Source of the DNA: Aplysia californica
Lineage: Eukaryota > Mollusca > Gastropoda > Aplysiida > Aplysiidae
DNA length: 64,000 nt
Assembly (NCBI RefSeq): GCF_000002075.1
Contig: NW_004797283.1
Location: 2,330,946 to 2,394,945, forward strand
Direction of reading: 5' to 3'
Shown here: positions 1-11,604 of the stretch, piece by piece
Position numbering within the stretch: the first letter of the stretch is position 1
How the letters are laid out: each line of letters starts with the position of its first letter
The notes under the pieces: generated by a model
What the model saw: only the letters and a program-made list of their open reading frames with translations
What the model was told of the DNA's origin: nothing
The model's database searches: none
Translations under genes and position numbers: made by a program

Positions 1-838
1 CCCCCCCCTTTTAACTATTTGACTAATGTTTATGAAACAGTGTCCATGTAACTGATTAAAAAATTTGTGTATTAGGCCTGGATCTAGATCACAAGGAACA
101 TTGTTTTAACATTTTGAATACGAATAGAAACAAAGGAGATACATGTAATAATGATAATACTGTTTACTTTTTCGGGACATGGCTTGGAAAACATCTACTA
201 CGTTCGCGGCCAGCGAACATTGGCACCATTAAAACTCCAGGTTTCCCAATCTGATTATATATTTCATTATGCTTGTAGAAGTTTTTATAGATCTCAATCG
301 TTCGGGCGCTAAACTTGTAGATGTTCTGGTTTTCTTTTAGAATATCAAACATACCAGTCATGGTTTCCTGATTATCTCAAAGACGATCACCGTTTTAGTA
401 TGAGACTTTTAGTTTTAGTGCCATGTCTTTCTGAATAGGGAGGAATCTTGGAATGCCCACTCCGAGTTAAGATTAATTATTCCCTACAGGCAAAAGTGAG
501 AGGACCACTGTTTCTCTATCGTTTTCTTAACAAAGCCGGTGCTTTCTTGTTGCTGTGTTGTTTATGTAGTTGTTGTTGAGGTTGTTGTTTTCTGGCTGAT
601 TTTATTTGGTTTTGTTTTTGGTGGGAGTGTTTTGGTTGGGTATTTTTTATTTATTTTTTTGTTGGGGGTTTTGTTTTGCTTCTTTTGTTGTTGTTTTTTT
701 TTCTTGTTTGTTTTGTTTTGTTTGTTTTTTGTTGTTGTTTTTAGTGGGGGTGGGTAAGGGGGAGTCCATAGTTTCAGCCAAGATGTATGATAGGTTTTCA
801 TGCTGTTACTGGCGAAATAGATTTCGCCAATTAGAAGA
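1..838. other. No gene recognised; T/G-rich tract inside
   Basis: No exon-like or conserved reading frame is seen. Positions 539-765 form a strongly T/G-rich low-complexity stretch with repeated TTG and TTTTG units. The open frames there come from base composition, not from a protein. Confidence 0.6.
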
Positions 839-844
839 ATCATG

Positions 845-959
<115 letters not shown>

Positions 960-1094
960 GCGAAATAGATTCCCTCGTTTCCTTTTTAGAAGAAAAAACC
1001 GCTTTGAACCACTTCGCGCTATTCTACATTTGTCTCTCAGCGCCACGGAAAGCCGTTGTCTCAGGTCCGGAAGGAAATTGGTAGTAAATCACTT

Positions 1095-1096
<2 letters not shown>

Positions 1097-1160
<64 letters not shown>
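1097..1160. repeat. (CT)n microsatellite
   Basis: About 32 CT dinucleotides without interruption. Confidence 0.97.
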
Positions 1161-1161
<1 letters not shown>

Positions 1162-1987
1162 ACAACTCATATTCAATTCACAAGTGTATGCACCGCCTTA
1201 CAACACTGTCTGTAAGGGGATATGTACATGATACAAGGTATTTCCTTGGGGTTGACTTTCTTTTAATTTAAAAAGATGATATAGGCTAATTATAGACCAA
1301 TTAGAAGAATCATGACGGAATTTGTCGAGTTTTATGAAAAAGTTGGTCTCTGTGGCGGCCATCTTGGACTTTTGGTCATGTTGCGAGGGGAATCGTTTTC
1401 CACAGAAAATATCAAAATTCAAACTTCGAACTTTGCACACATACTTACAAACAAATTATCTATGATCTTAGGCGGGGATTTTTTCTTATCATTAAAAACA
1501 ACAAAAATATTGATATATCACTGGACCAGCACCGAAAAAAACGAGCATGATAAGAAAAAAATCAGGAATATTTTAAAAAGCAATCCATATTTCACAAAAT
1601 CCCAGCCTACGATCACAGAACATTTTATACAGCACCTATGTGTCACGTTTCAAGCATGCAGATTTGATAGTTTCAGAAAAACGATTTCCCCCGTGCGGTC
1701 ACCATAGTGAAAAAATATTTTTTGAGAAAAACGAAAATAAAAAAAGATTTAAAAACGTCAAAGTTAAAAAACCCATTGCCTTTAAAACGATAAATGGGAT
1801 GTTTTTAAAACGTTGGCACATTTTCTGATGGAACTTATCAGGCTATTGATAGTTCATTTTCTCCAGAAGTAAACAATCAAAAGCAGGTGCATATGACTAC
1901 CTTCATGAATCTTTAGTTCCTGCCCGTGACCAGTTACGTACAAATCAGAGGAATCATAAGTGACATTCCGAGATAACGTCAACACAC
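1161..1987. other. No gene recognised
   Basis: AT-rich sequence with no supported exon. The second copy of the 18-bp repeat lies at 1297-1314. Just after it is a short stretch containing GGCGGCCATCTTGG, which resembles the dispersed 'AAGATGGCGGCC' sequence near 23,600-24,250. Confidence 0.5.
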
Positions 1988-1988
1988 A

Positions 1989-1989
1989 G

Positions 1990-2020
<31 letters not shown>

Positions 2021-2050
2021 TTGTGTATGTACATTAATTGTTTATGTGTA

Positions 2051-2108
<58 letters not shown>

Positions 2109-2117
2109 CATGTATGT

Positions 2118-2164
<47 letters not shown>

Positions 2165-2207
2165 TGTGTGTGTGTATGTGTGTGATTGAGAGAGAGAGAG
2201 AGAGATG

Positions 2208-2276
<69 letters not shown>

Positions 2277-2284
2277 GGAGGGAG
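1989..2284. repeat. Compound microsatellite (GTGC)n, (GT)n, (GA)n
   Basis: Tetranucleotide GTGC units (about 1990-2020) are followed by long interrupted GT runs (about 2051-2185) and GA runs (about 2187-2278). The strand is purine-rich at the end. Open frames in this stretch are repeat artefacts. Confidence 0.96.
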
Positions 2285-2680
2285 ACGTATCCGACTTATG
2301 GCGGAATTCAAACAAGTGCTCACATTTTGAAAGCCGTAGACGGCACAGTAAATTAAGTTCGCAAAATGAGGACTATATTTGTGGATTTAGTTTTACAAAG
2401 TCGTAGAAGAGAGTCCCATTAATCGTACAGAAGTTCTGGGCTGTCAGAGAATGTGCTCTGTGTGGCGGCAGTCACGAGAGACAGTCTCCTTTGCTCGGCG
2501 TTGAAACGTGATTCATTACGTTCTGGGACTGCTCACGCAGATTTTGTCTAGAAAGGTGTTTTACGCTTTGCCTCAGATCCAGAATGTGGGATACTGCAAT
2601 TCTGAGGTGCACCTGGAACACATTCTTAGAAAATTACTCTACTTTAGACTTCTCGTCCATCAATCCCGTGAAAAGGAATC
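2285..2680. other. No gene recognised
   Basis: Unique-looking sequence. I see no motif, splice-framed frame or repeat that I can name. Confidence 0.4.
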
Positions 2681-2690
2681 GAGCTACTCG

Positions 2691-2874
2691 TTTTAGTAGT
2701 AGTAGTAGAGGTTTTACGGCGCTCGCAACTGCATAAGGTCATATGAGAGCCAGAAGATTAGAGCTGTTACAAGAGAGTAACAAGCATTAAAAAAAGAAGG
2801 GGAGAAAAGGACGATAAGATGTTTGATAGGACAGAAGAAGCAAACCACACCAGAGCACCCGCCAACCACCCACT
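2691..2874 (-). mobile_element. Short SINE-like retroposon (family B)
   Basis: The element reads on the minus strand from a GGTTGGCGGGTGCTCTGGTG head to the tail CATATGACCTTATGCAGTTG plus a CGTAAAACCTCTACTA end. It is flanked by a perfect 10-bp target-site duplication, GAGCTACTCG, at 2681-2690 and 2875-2884. At least seven more copies lie in the window. The head shows no clear pol III boxes, so 'SINE' rests on size, copy number, tail and target duplications. Confidence 0.88.
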
Positions 2875-2884
2875 GAGCTACTCG

Positions 2885-3240
2885 AGGCAAAATGTATCGC
2901 TCGAACCTCAGATAACGAAATGTTTTTACCATGTGACTAGTGAACGTATACAAAGCACAACGAAGTTGAATTTAAAAAGCTTTGAACCCTGTGGACACAA
3001 CTCAGATCGGTCAGGAAGACCACTGTTTTAAAATTCTGCCTGTAAGAGCTAATCTAGGCCATGCGGCATACTATAACATATTATATTTTTTAAAACAACA
3101 ACAGAAATACTCGATACGGTCTTCTCTGCATAAAAAACCGGGCATGTTTGTCACTTTACGAATGAAAAGTGCATAACTTCAAACTCCAGTTCCAAAGAAT
3201 TCTTTTCTAGATAATGTAAAAGCGACTTTAGCTAAATGCA
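2885..3240. other. No gene recognised
   Basis: No supported feature. The open frames are short and lack splice context. Confidence 0.4.
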
Positions 3241-3705
3241 GAACTCTCATCATCACCATCCAGTGCCAGATCTGTGGAAGACATCTGCCATCTTGGTTCT
3301 CCATTCATTCCTTTGCTTGGATGCTCTTAAAAAAGCTACGCTACCCTGATCTTTTCCAGTTACCCACTTGTTTAGATTCCCCAAGTAGGTTGCTATGGGC
3401 CTACCCCTTCCTCGGTTGACTTTAATTTTGCCAATGACAGCTTCATGTTCGAGACTTTTATGTCTATTTAGGTGTCCCAAAAACTGCATCTAATTTGTCA
3501 TTTCCTGATTGTTTTTAACACTGTTCGTCCTGCGTGGGCTTCATCAAGTACTAGCTCATTTGATTTATTTTCCCTCCTCGATGTTGTCAGTAGTCTCCTA
3601 ATAAACCACATTTCTGTTGCTTTTATTTAATTTCACTGCCTTTCGTGATTGTCCAGCATGCACATCCATATAGAAGAGTTGACCTCTGTTATGCTAAAAC
3701 TGAAG
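3241..3705 (-). mobile_element. 5'-truncated LINE fragment, 3' end of RT polyprotein
   Basis: The minus strand encodes a LINE C-terminal tail with FLGHLNRHKSLEH, GKIKVNRGRGRP and ASKQRNEWRTKMADVFHRSG, followed by GAT-type trinucleotides at its 3' end (CATCATCACC on the plus strand). This arrangement and the GAT tail suggest an RTE-like LINE, but the clade is inferred. The upstream part is broken by stops. A second diverged copy in the same orientation lies at 37,680-38,060. Confidence 0.8.
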
Positions 3706-4535
3706 AGAAGATTTCATATTTAAAACATCATCACGCGGGATTTGAGCCCCTTTTTATTAATTTGTTCTCCTCAATGCAGTTGTCTGTTTGTTTGGGGGGA
3801 TTTTTTTGTTCGTTCGTTTGTTTGGATTTTTTTAAAGACAAGATTGCTTATCAAGAGGGTTCTTCCTCGTACGCTTTCATTGAGAAACAACAAACACGTT
3901 GATGTGATAATTGTATTGAGCACCTCCTGGCAGAATTTCGCACGTCACGGATGAGCTCTTTCAATCGAGGTCGAATCAGGTCATCTTCTGAATGATAGAA
4001 CCCGTGTTGATTGGAGTGAAAGAAAGACGGGGGATGGGGGTGGGGGGAGGACATTACTTGTAGCTTTATAATTGAATTTAGAAAATTTTGCCACTTTTGA
4101 AGCATGCCTACATGTCTCTTTATTGATTGCCTTAATTATTTTCTTCAGCAACACCGATCACGTACTTCGTCACCACCAGCAATGAGGCTCAAACGTACTC
4201 AACTGCTCCATCTGCAGTTAACAAAACTGTATGAAAAATGTTGCAGATAGAGGTAAAGAAATCCGAGGTCCATTTCATGAGTAAGTTTCTCATAGCCATA
4301 ACATGAATGTTGCTATAGCAACAGCTATGGAATTTGGCATATGTGTACGTCAATTCTTTTAGGTTTTATGTGAAGTTTTGCGCCAAATGTTGAACTGAAC
4401 AGCTATTGGATGACACGGCATCTTTTGAAGCCACTTAGAACACAATGGTCGGCAAAACAGAGACTCAAATCATGAAAGAATCTTTTTCAAGATGATATTA
4501 TGACATTCAGGTTATCATACATTTTTCACTTCTTC
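3706..4535. other. No gene recognised
   Basis: No exon or named repeat seen. A stretch near 4,290-4,330 (TTGCTATAGCAACAGC) resembles part of the dispersed sequence near 24,240. Confidence 0.4.
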
Positions 4536-4640
4536 TGGATAAATCAGTGTTAGATAAAAATTGCCCAACGAATGGAAAAAATGCCGATGTATTTATTTCA
4601 TTACTTTGACCAGTGCCTGATTTGACCGCTATTCAACACA
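4536..4640. mobile_element. End of a MITE, same family as 42,681-43,116
   Basis: The last ~100 bases match, in reverse complement, the left end of the MITE at 42,681. Shared landmarks are an AATCAGGC block, then GTCAAA and ATGAA. The other end is not clear, so this may be a fragment or a decayed copy extending further left. Confidence 0.55.
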
Positions 4641-7600
4641 AATGGTTTTACAAGAAAAGTTGGGAACAGCTACCCGGAAAAAGCGACTTAGACTGCTAGA
4701 ATATCTGGAATTTTGTTCCACAACAGCAACGCTTCATCTTCAAAGCCAGGATAGTGACAAAACTGTTGGACTGTTACTCCAGGGCTGCGTTGGATTATCC
4801 AGGCTATTCACTTAATTTTGGTTTCCTGTGACGTCTATCTTTCCCCCAAGATGAAAGAACACCTTTGTGGACAAAGATTTCACTCATTAATTTGATATCA
4901 AACTTGCCACAAAAGAGGCAATCATGTACCGGGACAAAGTGATTAATGTCATTGCATTTGACGTGTAGTTATAACGAGTATCACAGTGCATTGATAAAAG
5001 CGGTGATTACTTTGAATAAAACATAAGATAAAGGTATGTTGTACCACATTTCATCTTATTTTCTCAAATAGTTTTTATTTCATAAATGTAGAGAAATTAC
5101 TTATTATGAAAAAAAACCTGGTTCGTTGCTGAGCAATGTGAAAAACATCCACTGCCTCGTCTTCCTGTCTTATTGGGAAAACCCACAGAGCGGTGTTACA
5201 AATAAAACCCGAACTGAAATGGATCACCTGCTGGCTGACGTCTCTAAACTAATGACTCGATTTGTCTGTTTTCTGGATGAAGAATAAACTGTCTGTCGAC
5301 TTTTTACGCAAATCGCATTTGATTTTACAACATTACTGGCGCATGGCTCGGTAAAAACAAAAATTGAGCTTAGACAAACATTAACGAGGCAAAAGAAGAT
5401 TGCCCAAGACCCTACAATATGACAGTGAGGAATAATGTATTGTTTGTCTCAGACATTGCCCTTAGCTGTTTGCTTGGCCCCTCTGTAGCGATGTCCTGTA
5501 GGCTAGGTTACTCGCAGCTAACAGTTTTCGTTATAACTTTCCAGTTGACACACTGACAGAGAGAACTTGCCGTGTACGTCTGCTTTGAAAAAAAAAAAAT
5601 CTTTCACTGCCAGATATTAATATTATTACTATTAGGATGTCTTTTTAAAAAGAGAGAACCCGTTTAAAGGGAAATAACACTGTCATCTTGAAACCAATTT
5701 TATCAAAACTTGGAGGATTCAAAATTCAACAAAAAGAACGTCAATATTGTGTAAACATGAAAAAAAAATCGACAGACTTGTTCGAGAAATATCAACTGGG
5801 TTTGTTGTTGTTGTTTGTTGTTGTTGTTTGTTGTTGTTGTTTTTGTTGCTTTTTTTATTTCTTTTTTTTTTATTATCAGACCAAATTTAAGTCAAACGCA
5901 AAGAGATTCTACCTCTTTGGTGAAACTCAAAATGTAACAACTTGCTAACAAAAACAAAAAATAGAAACTATGATATTATAATGTAAGCCTAGATTTCTAG
6001 ATCTATATCTTTAAATAACAAATTTCTTAAAAACAGACATTGCCAAACAAAACAAAATGGAAGATGTTGTCTATTTAAATCATAATATCCCTGAATATCC
6101 CTGAGTTTTGAAGAAGTTTGGGTTGGAGAAGGGGAATACGCTGTTGGGGGAAGTTTCTAAGCTTAAAGCTTCCAAATGAATGGTGACGCACTCTCCTGGC
6201 TTGAATCCCTTCGGTTATCGGTTATTTCTTTTTTTTTTTCTCTTTTTTTATGAAAGGCAGCGTCTACGAGAACAACCGACGGAAAAGGGAACAGCTGAAA
6301 CTCAGTGTTGAACTGTAAGCCCAGAAAAACGTCACAGGAACATGCCACGGGTTAATCAAAATTTCTATCGGCGTATTCGAGCATGTGTGGGAAGAAACGG
6401 TCAACTCCAGGGAAATATTATTATAATTTGAATAGACACTACTTTCCAAGAGTTTACTGTGCAATTTCAGTTTCAGATAGGGTTTTTTTCTTGTATGCAT
6501 GCATACACAAACATTGTGGTTGATTAAATAAAGTTGTTAAGTTTTGCGTTGTACTCAGCGTTAGTTGAAATTTTTAAAACTTAATATTTCTCGAACACAC
6601 ACTTGATTTTCTTCATATGGTATTGGATTTCACGTGTTCTTGGTTGAAGTTTATTAGTAACAGGTTAGTCAACATAGATAACATTTGGTGTAACGCAAAT
6701 TCCCGCTCAACAGCAAGCTCGGTGCGCTTTACAATTTATATTATTACCCCAGCAGACCTGATCGCATTCAGAAACGACCTCAACTTCCTGGAAAGCATAC
6801 AGTGCACGGTGCTATTTTATGTGCGCTAAAACACTATTAGTGTCAGGTTTTATTGAAATTGGTGAGAAGATAACTGAGTTAATTGCTCTTTAAAGGGTCG
6901 CCTTTTTAGACACGAGAAAGTTGAGTAGCCTATGAACGACGAATATGGGGAGTTAAGGTTTCTCGAAGTAGACAGCGAGTAAATCATTATTGACTGTTCG
7001 TTTGAGAAATATTCTCTATTATGTTTCAAAACTTTGCTAAAACCGCTAAACTCAGAGTAAAACAAGGTTTTAGGCAGTTGCATGGTTCATGAACAAACAT
7101 CTATATTGCAAGAAGTCGAGATCCCAATTGGGCAAGCTTTTTATCAACCTTGCAATCTGTTCAGACACATGAACAGTTATCAAATCACGGTCCAAATACA
7201 GCCTACTATAATATAGAGGTATTTTCCATTTCGGCTTGTTTCTTTCTTTTTTTTTGGGGGGGGGGGGTTTAAAGACTTGTCATCCTTTTATGATCATTAG
7301 TTTGCGGGGTCGACAAAGAGGCCGTTGGCAATGACTCGCCTAAAAATTATAATCGATAGGCTACGTAGGCTACTGTAAAATCTTTTAAAGGATCGGATTT
7401 TGGTTGTGAGGAGCGCAGTCCCGAAAAGTCTTCAGATGCTCCATCCAGCCATCCATTGGATATTACACAAGTGGGTTTCTGTCATCTATGGAAAATGACA
7501 GTTAAAGGAGACAGTCAGCTAAAATTGATTCATATAACGATTAAAATAACGGACTGACATTTACTTTGATAGATTTGTTCCAAATTGTGTTTTAAAAACC

Positions 7601-7925
7601 CCAGCAGTCTTTGGGCAAAGCTGTATGTCCCGTTGGGAACTGAAAGGAGTAAATTAGAACTGACAGGCTGGCCTTGGGAGTTCTAGTGAAATCGTCTTAT
7701 TCATTTTGGGAATACACGACAAGGCTTGTAAATGAACCCTTAAACGTTTTGTTCCTTTTCATTTACATCACCGAAGATTTGCTGATTAGTTTACAGACAT
7801 TTGTTACTGCCGTCAATAAGTAGTCCTATTGTTCTTCTGTTTCTTTTGAGCAGTATTAATATCCTAATTTGAGAACAACTCTTCAAATCTCACTTACTAT
7901 ACTGGCAATCAAAAGAAAGGTATAT
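4641..7925. other. Long stretch with no gene recognised
   Basis: This 3.3-kb AT-rich stretch has only short open frames. Visible features are a (TTG)n tract at about 5,797-5,862, T runs near 6,228-6,250, and a T8/G11 run near 7,245-7,268. Nothing supports a host exon. Confidence 0.5.
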
Positions 7926-7927
7926 GT

Positions 7928-8120
7928 ACCACGTTTAGATTGCGTTATAGCAGGTAAGAGACTCGTGTTTGATTCCCGATTGGGGAGAAACTTTATCAAG
8001 TATCTCGGAGGTTGTGTTCGTCTCAGCCCCGACTGATCCTGACAGGTAGGGTCGCACGCCCAAACCCTAAATGATCTAAATTGTGTCGAAGGGGGCGTAA
8101 AGACACCTTTTAAAAAAAGA
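7928..8120 (+). mobile_element. tRNA-like SINE candidate (family E)
   Basis: A B-box-like GTTTGATTCCC lies near 7,969. It is followed by a body that ends GTGTCGAAGGGGGCGTAAA and an A-rich tail. The 3' half (AAATTGTGTCAATGGGGGCG) recurs at about 48,003-48,090 in a GON4L intron, which supports a dispersed element. Target duplications were not identified. Confidence 0.5.
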
Positions 8121-8369
8121 CTATACGCTAAACGAGTGAGGGGTAAAGATTATTATGAAAGATTTCTAGATCTATTTGAAAATCTAAACAAAGAATAATC
8201 ATCAGCATCGTCGGCGATATTCATTATAGAATTGGTTTTACTTGAGAATTGTCGAGAACCCGCATTTACTACCATCTTGCTGTACACAAGATTTACTAAA
8301 ACTGCAATGTACATGTAGTTGCTTAATGTATCATCCAGTACCTTACATTATACACAAATATTCCATACC

Positions 8370-8389
8370 CCCCCCCCTCTCTCTCTCTC

Positions 8390-8420
<31 letters not shown>

Positions 8421-8448
8421 GTCTGTCTGTCTGTCTGTCGGTCTGTCG

Positions 8449-8524
<76 letters not shown>

Positions 8525-8681
8525 ATTTCTCCTTGTATCTCTTTATCTCACTCTCTCCTCGTCTCTCTGTCCATCTCTTCTTGTCTCTCTCTCTATCTCT
8601 CTGTCTATCTCTCTCTCTCTCTCTCTCGTTATCTATCTATCAATCTATCTATCTATCTCTCTGAGCATGTGGTTCTGTACC

Positions 8682-8762
<81 letters not shown>
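8370..8762. repeat. Pyrimidine-rich compound microsatellite (CT, GTCT, TATC)
   Basis: Runs of CT, CTGT and TATC units are broken by a short unique core GCATGTGGTTCTGTA at about 8,665. The same core, set in the same kind of repeat, recurs at about 13,055 on the far side of the LINE. Confidence 0.95.
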
Positions 8763-8765
<3 letters not shown>

Positions 8766-8871
8766 CAGTCAGTCGGGGAGCGGTGGTGAGGCAACGGGGG
8801 GCAGGGACGGTGGTGTGGCCACAAGGAGACAGCAGGGTCAGTCTTTGGCTTCAACAACAGCAAAAGAATAG
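8763..8871 (+). pseudogene. Possible C-terminal remnant of LINE ORF1
   Basis: A frame open from the end of the CT microsatellite to TAG at 8,869-8,871 reads SGSGGEATGG, then a basic and Gln-rich end, GQSLASTTAKE. It lies 48 bases before the ORF2 start, as expected for an upstream LINE ORF. No domain is visible, so this could be chance. Confidence 0.3.
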
Positions 8872-8919
8872 GAACACGGCCGGCCCAGACTTGCAACAAC
8901 AATAAATAACACCCAAGCA

Positions 8920-11604
8920 ATGTTTTTAAAAATTATGTGTTGGAATGTTCATGGCATATCACAAAAATTGTTTAACCTTGATTTTGTCCACTTTTGTTCG
9001 TCGTATGACATTTTTGCTTGCTCTGAGGTCTACTCATGTAGTGAAGAAAAATTGCTCCTCGCTTTTCCCCAGTACAATATTTACTCTGCAAAACGTGAGC
9101 ACGGGTTAGGTGGGGGTGTTGTTGTTTTTGTTCGTCGGTCGTTAGGGACCCAAGTCACAAAGCTAGAAATTTCTATGAAAGAATGTGTTTGTTTACTGTT
9201 GAAGGAGACTTGTTTACAAACAGATCGTAAAGTGGTCCTATGCTTCCCCTACCTCCCTCATGAATTTTCGCCTGTGTTTAATAATGAAACGGTTAAAGGT
9301 GTACAGTCTCTTGTGAAGACATATCATGATATTAACGATAAGTTAGGAGAAGTTGAGTGGATAATCGGAGGGGATCTGAATGCAAGGACAGGACGTCTAG
9401 ATGATAACTTTGTTGAAAATAACGTACATGAACTTTTGTCTGGTTTTGAAGAAACAGATGATGTTTTAGAAGAAATTTGTACCCAAAGAAAGTCACGGGA
9501 CGCTTCCTTTACAAATAGTTATGGAAAGCAATTAGTTAGTTTCTGTAAAGAAAATTCATTGTACATTGCGAATGGCAGGACACCGGGAGATGAGGAAGGG
9601 AATGTCACATGCATTGCTAATAAGGGAAAAACAATTGTTGATTATGTTATTGTGAGCAAGGGAATGTTTGAGAAGATCTTTAGTTTTTCTGTCATGCCAA
9701 GGCCAGACTCAGATCATTTCCCACTGTCAGTGTTGTTTAAAATTTACATTGAACATGATGACACTAGTGAAAATGTTGAATGTGAGATTGAACTTAGCCG
9801 GTTGTTGCGGCTCACGTGGAAAGAAACAATGAGAAGCACTTATGTTGAAAAGCTTGAATCATTATTAAATGAAGAACATGATATGTTTTTGTCATATTTA
9901 AGTCTCAATGATGTCGACTCTGCCTGTAATGTTTTACAACAATGCATTAAAATATCAGCAGGAGACATGCAAACCAATAAGCAAAAGAAAGGAAAGCATA
10001 GTAAGCTTCATCAACCATTGTGGTGGGATAACGAATGTGAAAGGCTAAAGAGAGTAAAATATCTTCACCTCCACGATTTCCACAGAACAAACAGCTCAAA
10101 TGATCTGGATAAATTCCTTGAAGCAAAGAAAGACTTTAAGGAGATGTGTGCGTTAAAAAAGAAAATCTGTGATGCCCAGACAGTAGAAAGTTTAAAACAA
10201 GACCTTACTGATAAACGATCAAAATCATTTTGGCAAAAGGTTAATAAAATGATGCGTACTCATGGCTCATTTAATGCGGCTAAGGCCACACCAGAGCAAT
10301 TTTATTGTCATTTTAAAGACTTGCTAAATCCCAGAAATAATGAATCATCAGAGGATTTATTACAGACACAAGTTGATCATGAAGTAGTTTTAACAAATGA
10401 GGATTTAGACACAAATGTATACCTGTATGATAATGAAATCACGAATTCTGAAGTTCAAAGTGTTCTGAGAAAACTGAAGAAAGGAAAGGCTAGCGGATGT
10501 GACGGGATTGGTCCTGAATTCTATTCTAATGCATGTCCTTCCTTGATAACATACATGTGTTTGTTGTTTAATGTCATTTTTAACACAGGGAAGTACCCAA
10601 AAATGTGGTGTCAAGCACTAATACATCCTATCCTCAAGAAAGGAAGTCCTTCAGAGGCAAACAACTACAGGGGCATTGCACTTCTAAATATATTATCCAA
10701 GATAATGTCTAGTATATTGCATTCACGACTAGCGGAATGGGCCGAGCAGACCAAAGTAATTCCCGAATCGCAAGCAGGGTTTCGTAAAGGTTATAGCACT
10801 ATCGATCATATCTTCTCGCTTCAATCAATAGTCCAAAAGTACCTTTCAAAGAAACGTGGGCGCTTCTATGTACTTTTTGTTGATTTTTCCAAAGCATTTG
10901 ACTGCGTCCCCCATGAAAAACTGTGGGCAGTCTTGAGGAAAAGAGGCTTGAGAGGGAAAATGTTAACATTACTACAAAATATGTACTCGGAAGTTATGTG
11001 CTCTGTCCGTACTGGCCAGCATGAAATTACGGAATATTTTAATTGCTTGTCTGGTGTTCGTCAAGGATGTATTCTTAGCCCACTTTTGTTCAATATGTAT
11101 GTTTCTGAATTTGAATTGATGTTGAAAAACAGTGATGTTAAAGGAGTTGAGCTATTAAGCAATGATGAACAAACCCGCAATTTAATGTACGCAGATGACA
11201 TGTGCTTATTTTCAGATAATATTGTAGACATGCAAAGGAAGATCAATTGTTTGGAGAAGTATTGTAACCAGTGGGGACTGTCTGTAAATTTGGAAAAGAC
11301 AAAGATGATTGTTTTTAGAAATGGAGGCGTGCTAAAGAGCTCTGAAAAATGGTTTTACAAAAAGAAAAGCATAAACGTAACCACGTACATAAGCTACCTA
11401 GGAGTGATATTTTCTTCCCGCTTGTTATGGTCAAAATGTATAGAAAACTTATGTTGTAAAGCAACAAGGCTCACGTCCAGAGTGAGATGTCTAAGTAAAA
11501 GATATGAGCACTTGAATGTCCAAACTTTGTTCAACATTTTTGACATCAAAATTAAGCCATTACTTTTGTACGGTTGTGAAGTATGGGGGGGTGAAGAAGT
11601 ATGA
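8920..11604 (+). CDS. LINE ORF2: endonuclease-reverse transcriptase (main part)
   Basis: The AP-endonuclease domain covers residues 1-275: MCWNVHG with Asn9, Glu36 in CSEVY, GGDLNAR near 150-155 and SDHFPLS near 264-270. The reverse transcriptase follows with FVDFSKAFDCVPH near 653, LSGVRQGCILSPLLFN near 709 and the YADD catalytic box near 757-760. The endonuclease would nick the target and the RT copy the RNA there (target-primed reverse transcription; established for the family). The frame ends shortly after a G7 run at 11,585-11,591. The C-terminus continues in the next frame. Confidence 0.95.
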   Translation: MFLKIMCWNVHGISQKLFNLDFVHFCSSYDIFACSEVYSCSEEKLLLAFPQYNIYSAKREHGLGGGVVVFVRRSLGTQVTKLEISMKECVCLLLKETCLQTDRKVVLCFPYLPHEFSPVFNNETVKGVQSLVKTYHDINDKLGEVEWIIGGDLNARTGRLDDNFVENNVHELLSGFEETDDVLEEICTQRKSRDASFTNSYGKQLVSFCKENSLYIANGRTPGDEEGNVTCIANKGKTIVDYVIVSKGMFEKIFSFSVMPRPDSDHFPLSVLFKIYIEHDDTSENVECEIELSRLLRLTWKETMRSTYVEKLESLLNEEHDMFLSYLSLNDVDSACNVLQQCIKISAGDMQTNKQKKGKHSKLHQPLWWDNECERLKRVKYLHLHDFHRTNSSNDLDKFLEAKKDFKEMCALKKKICDAQTVESLKQDLTDKRSKSFWQKVNKMMRTHGSFNAAKATPEQFYCHFKDLLNPRNNESSEDLLQTQVDHEVVLTNEDLDTNVYLYDNEITNSEVQSVLRKLKKGKASGCDGIGPEFYSNACPSLITYMCLLFNVIFNTGKYPKMWCQALIHPILKKGSPSEANNYRGIALLNILSKIMSSILHSRLAEWAEQTKVIPESQAGFRKGYSTIDHIFSLQSIVQKYLSKKRGRFYVLFVDFSKAFDCVPHEKLWAVLRKRGLRGKMLTLLQNMYSEVMCSVRTGQHEITEYFNCLSGVRQGCILSPLLFNMYVSEFELMLKNSDVKGVELLSNDEQTRNLMYADDMCLFSDNIVDMQRKINCLEKYCNQWGLSVNLEKTKMIVFRNGGVLKSSEKWFYKKKSINVTTYISYLGVIFSSRLLWSKCIENLCCKATRLTSRVRCLSKRYEHLNVQTLFNIFDIKIKPLLLYGCEVWGGEEV

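Noticed and set aside
3253-3489. Host gene on the minus strand
   Set aside because: The protein is the C-terminal tail of a LINE polyprotein, with a GAT-type tail and a second genomic copy at 37,680.
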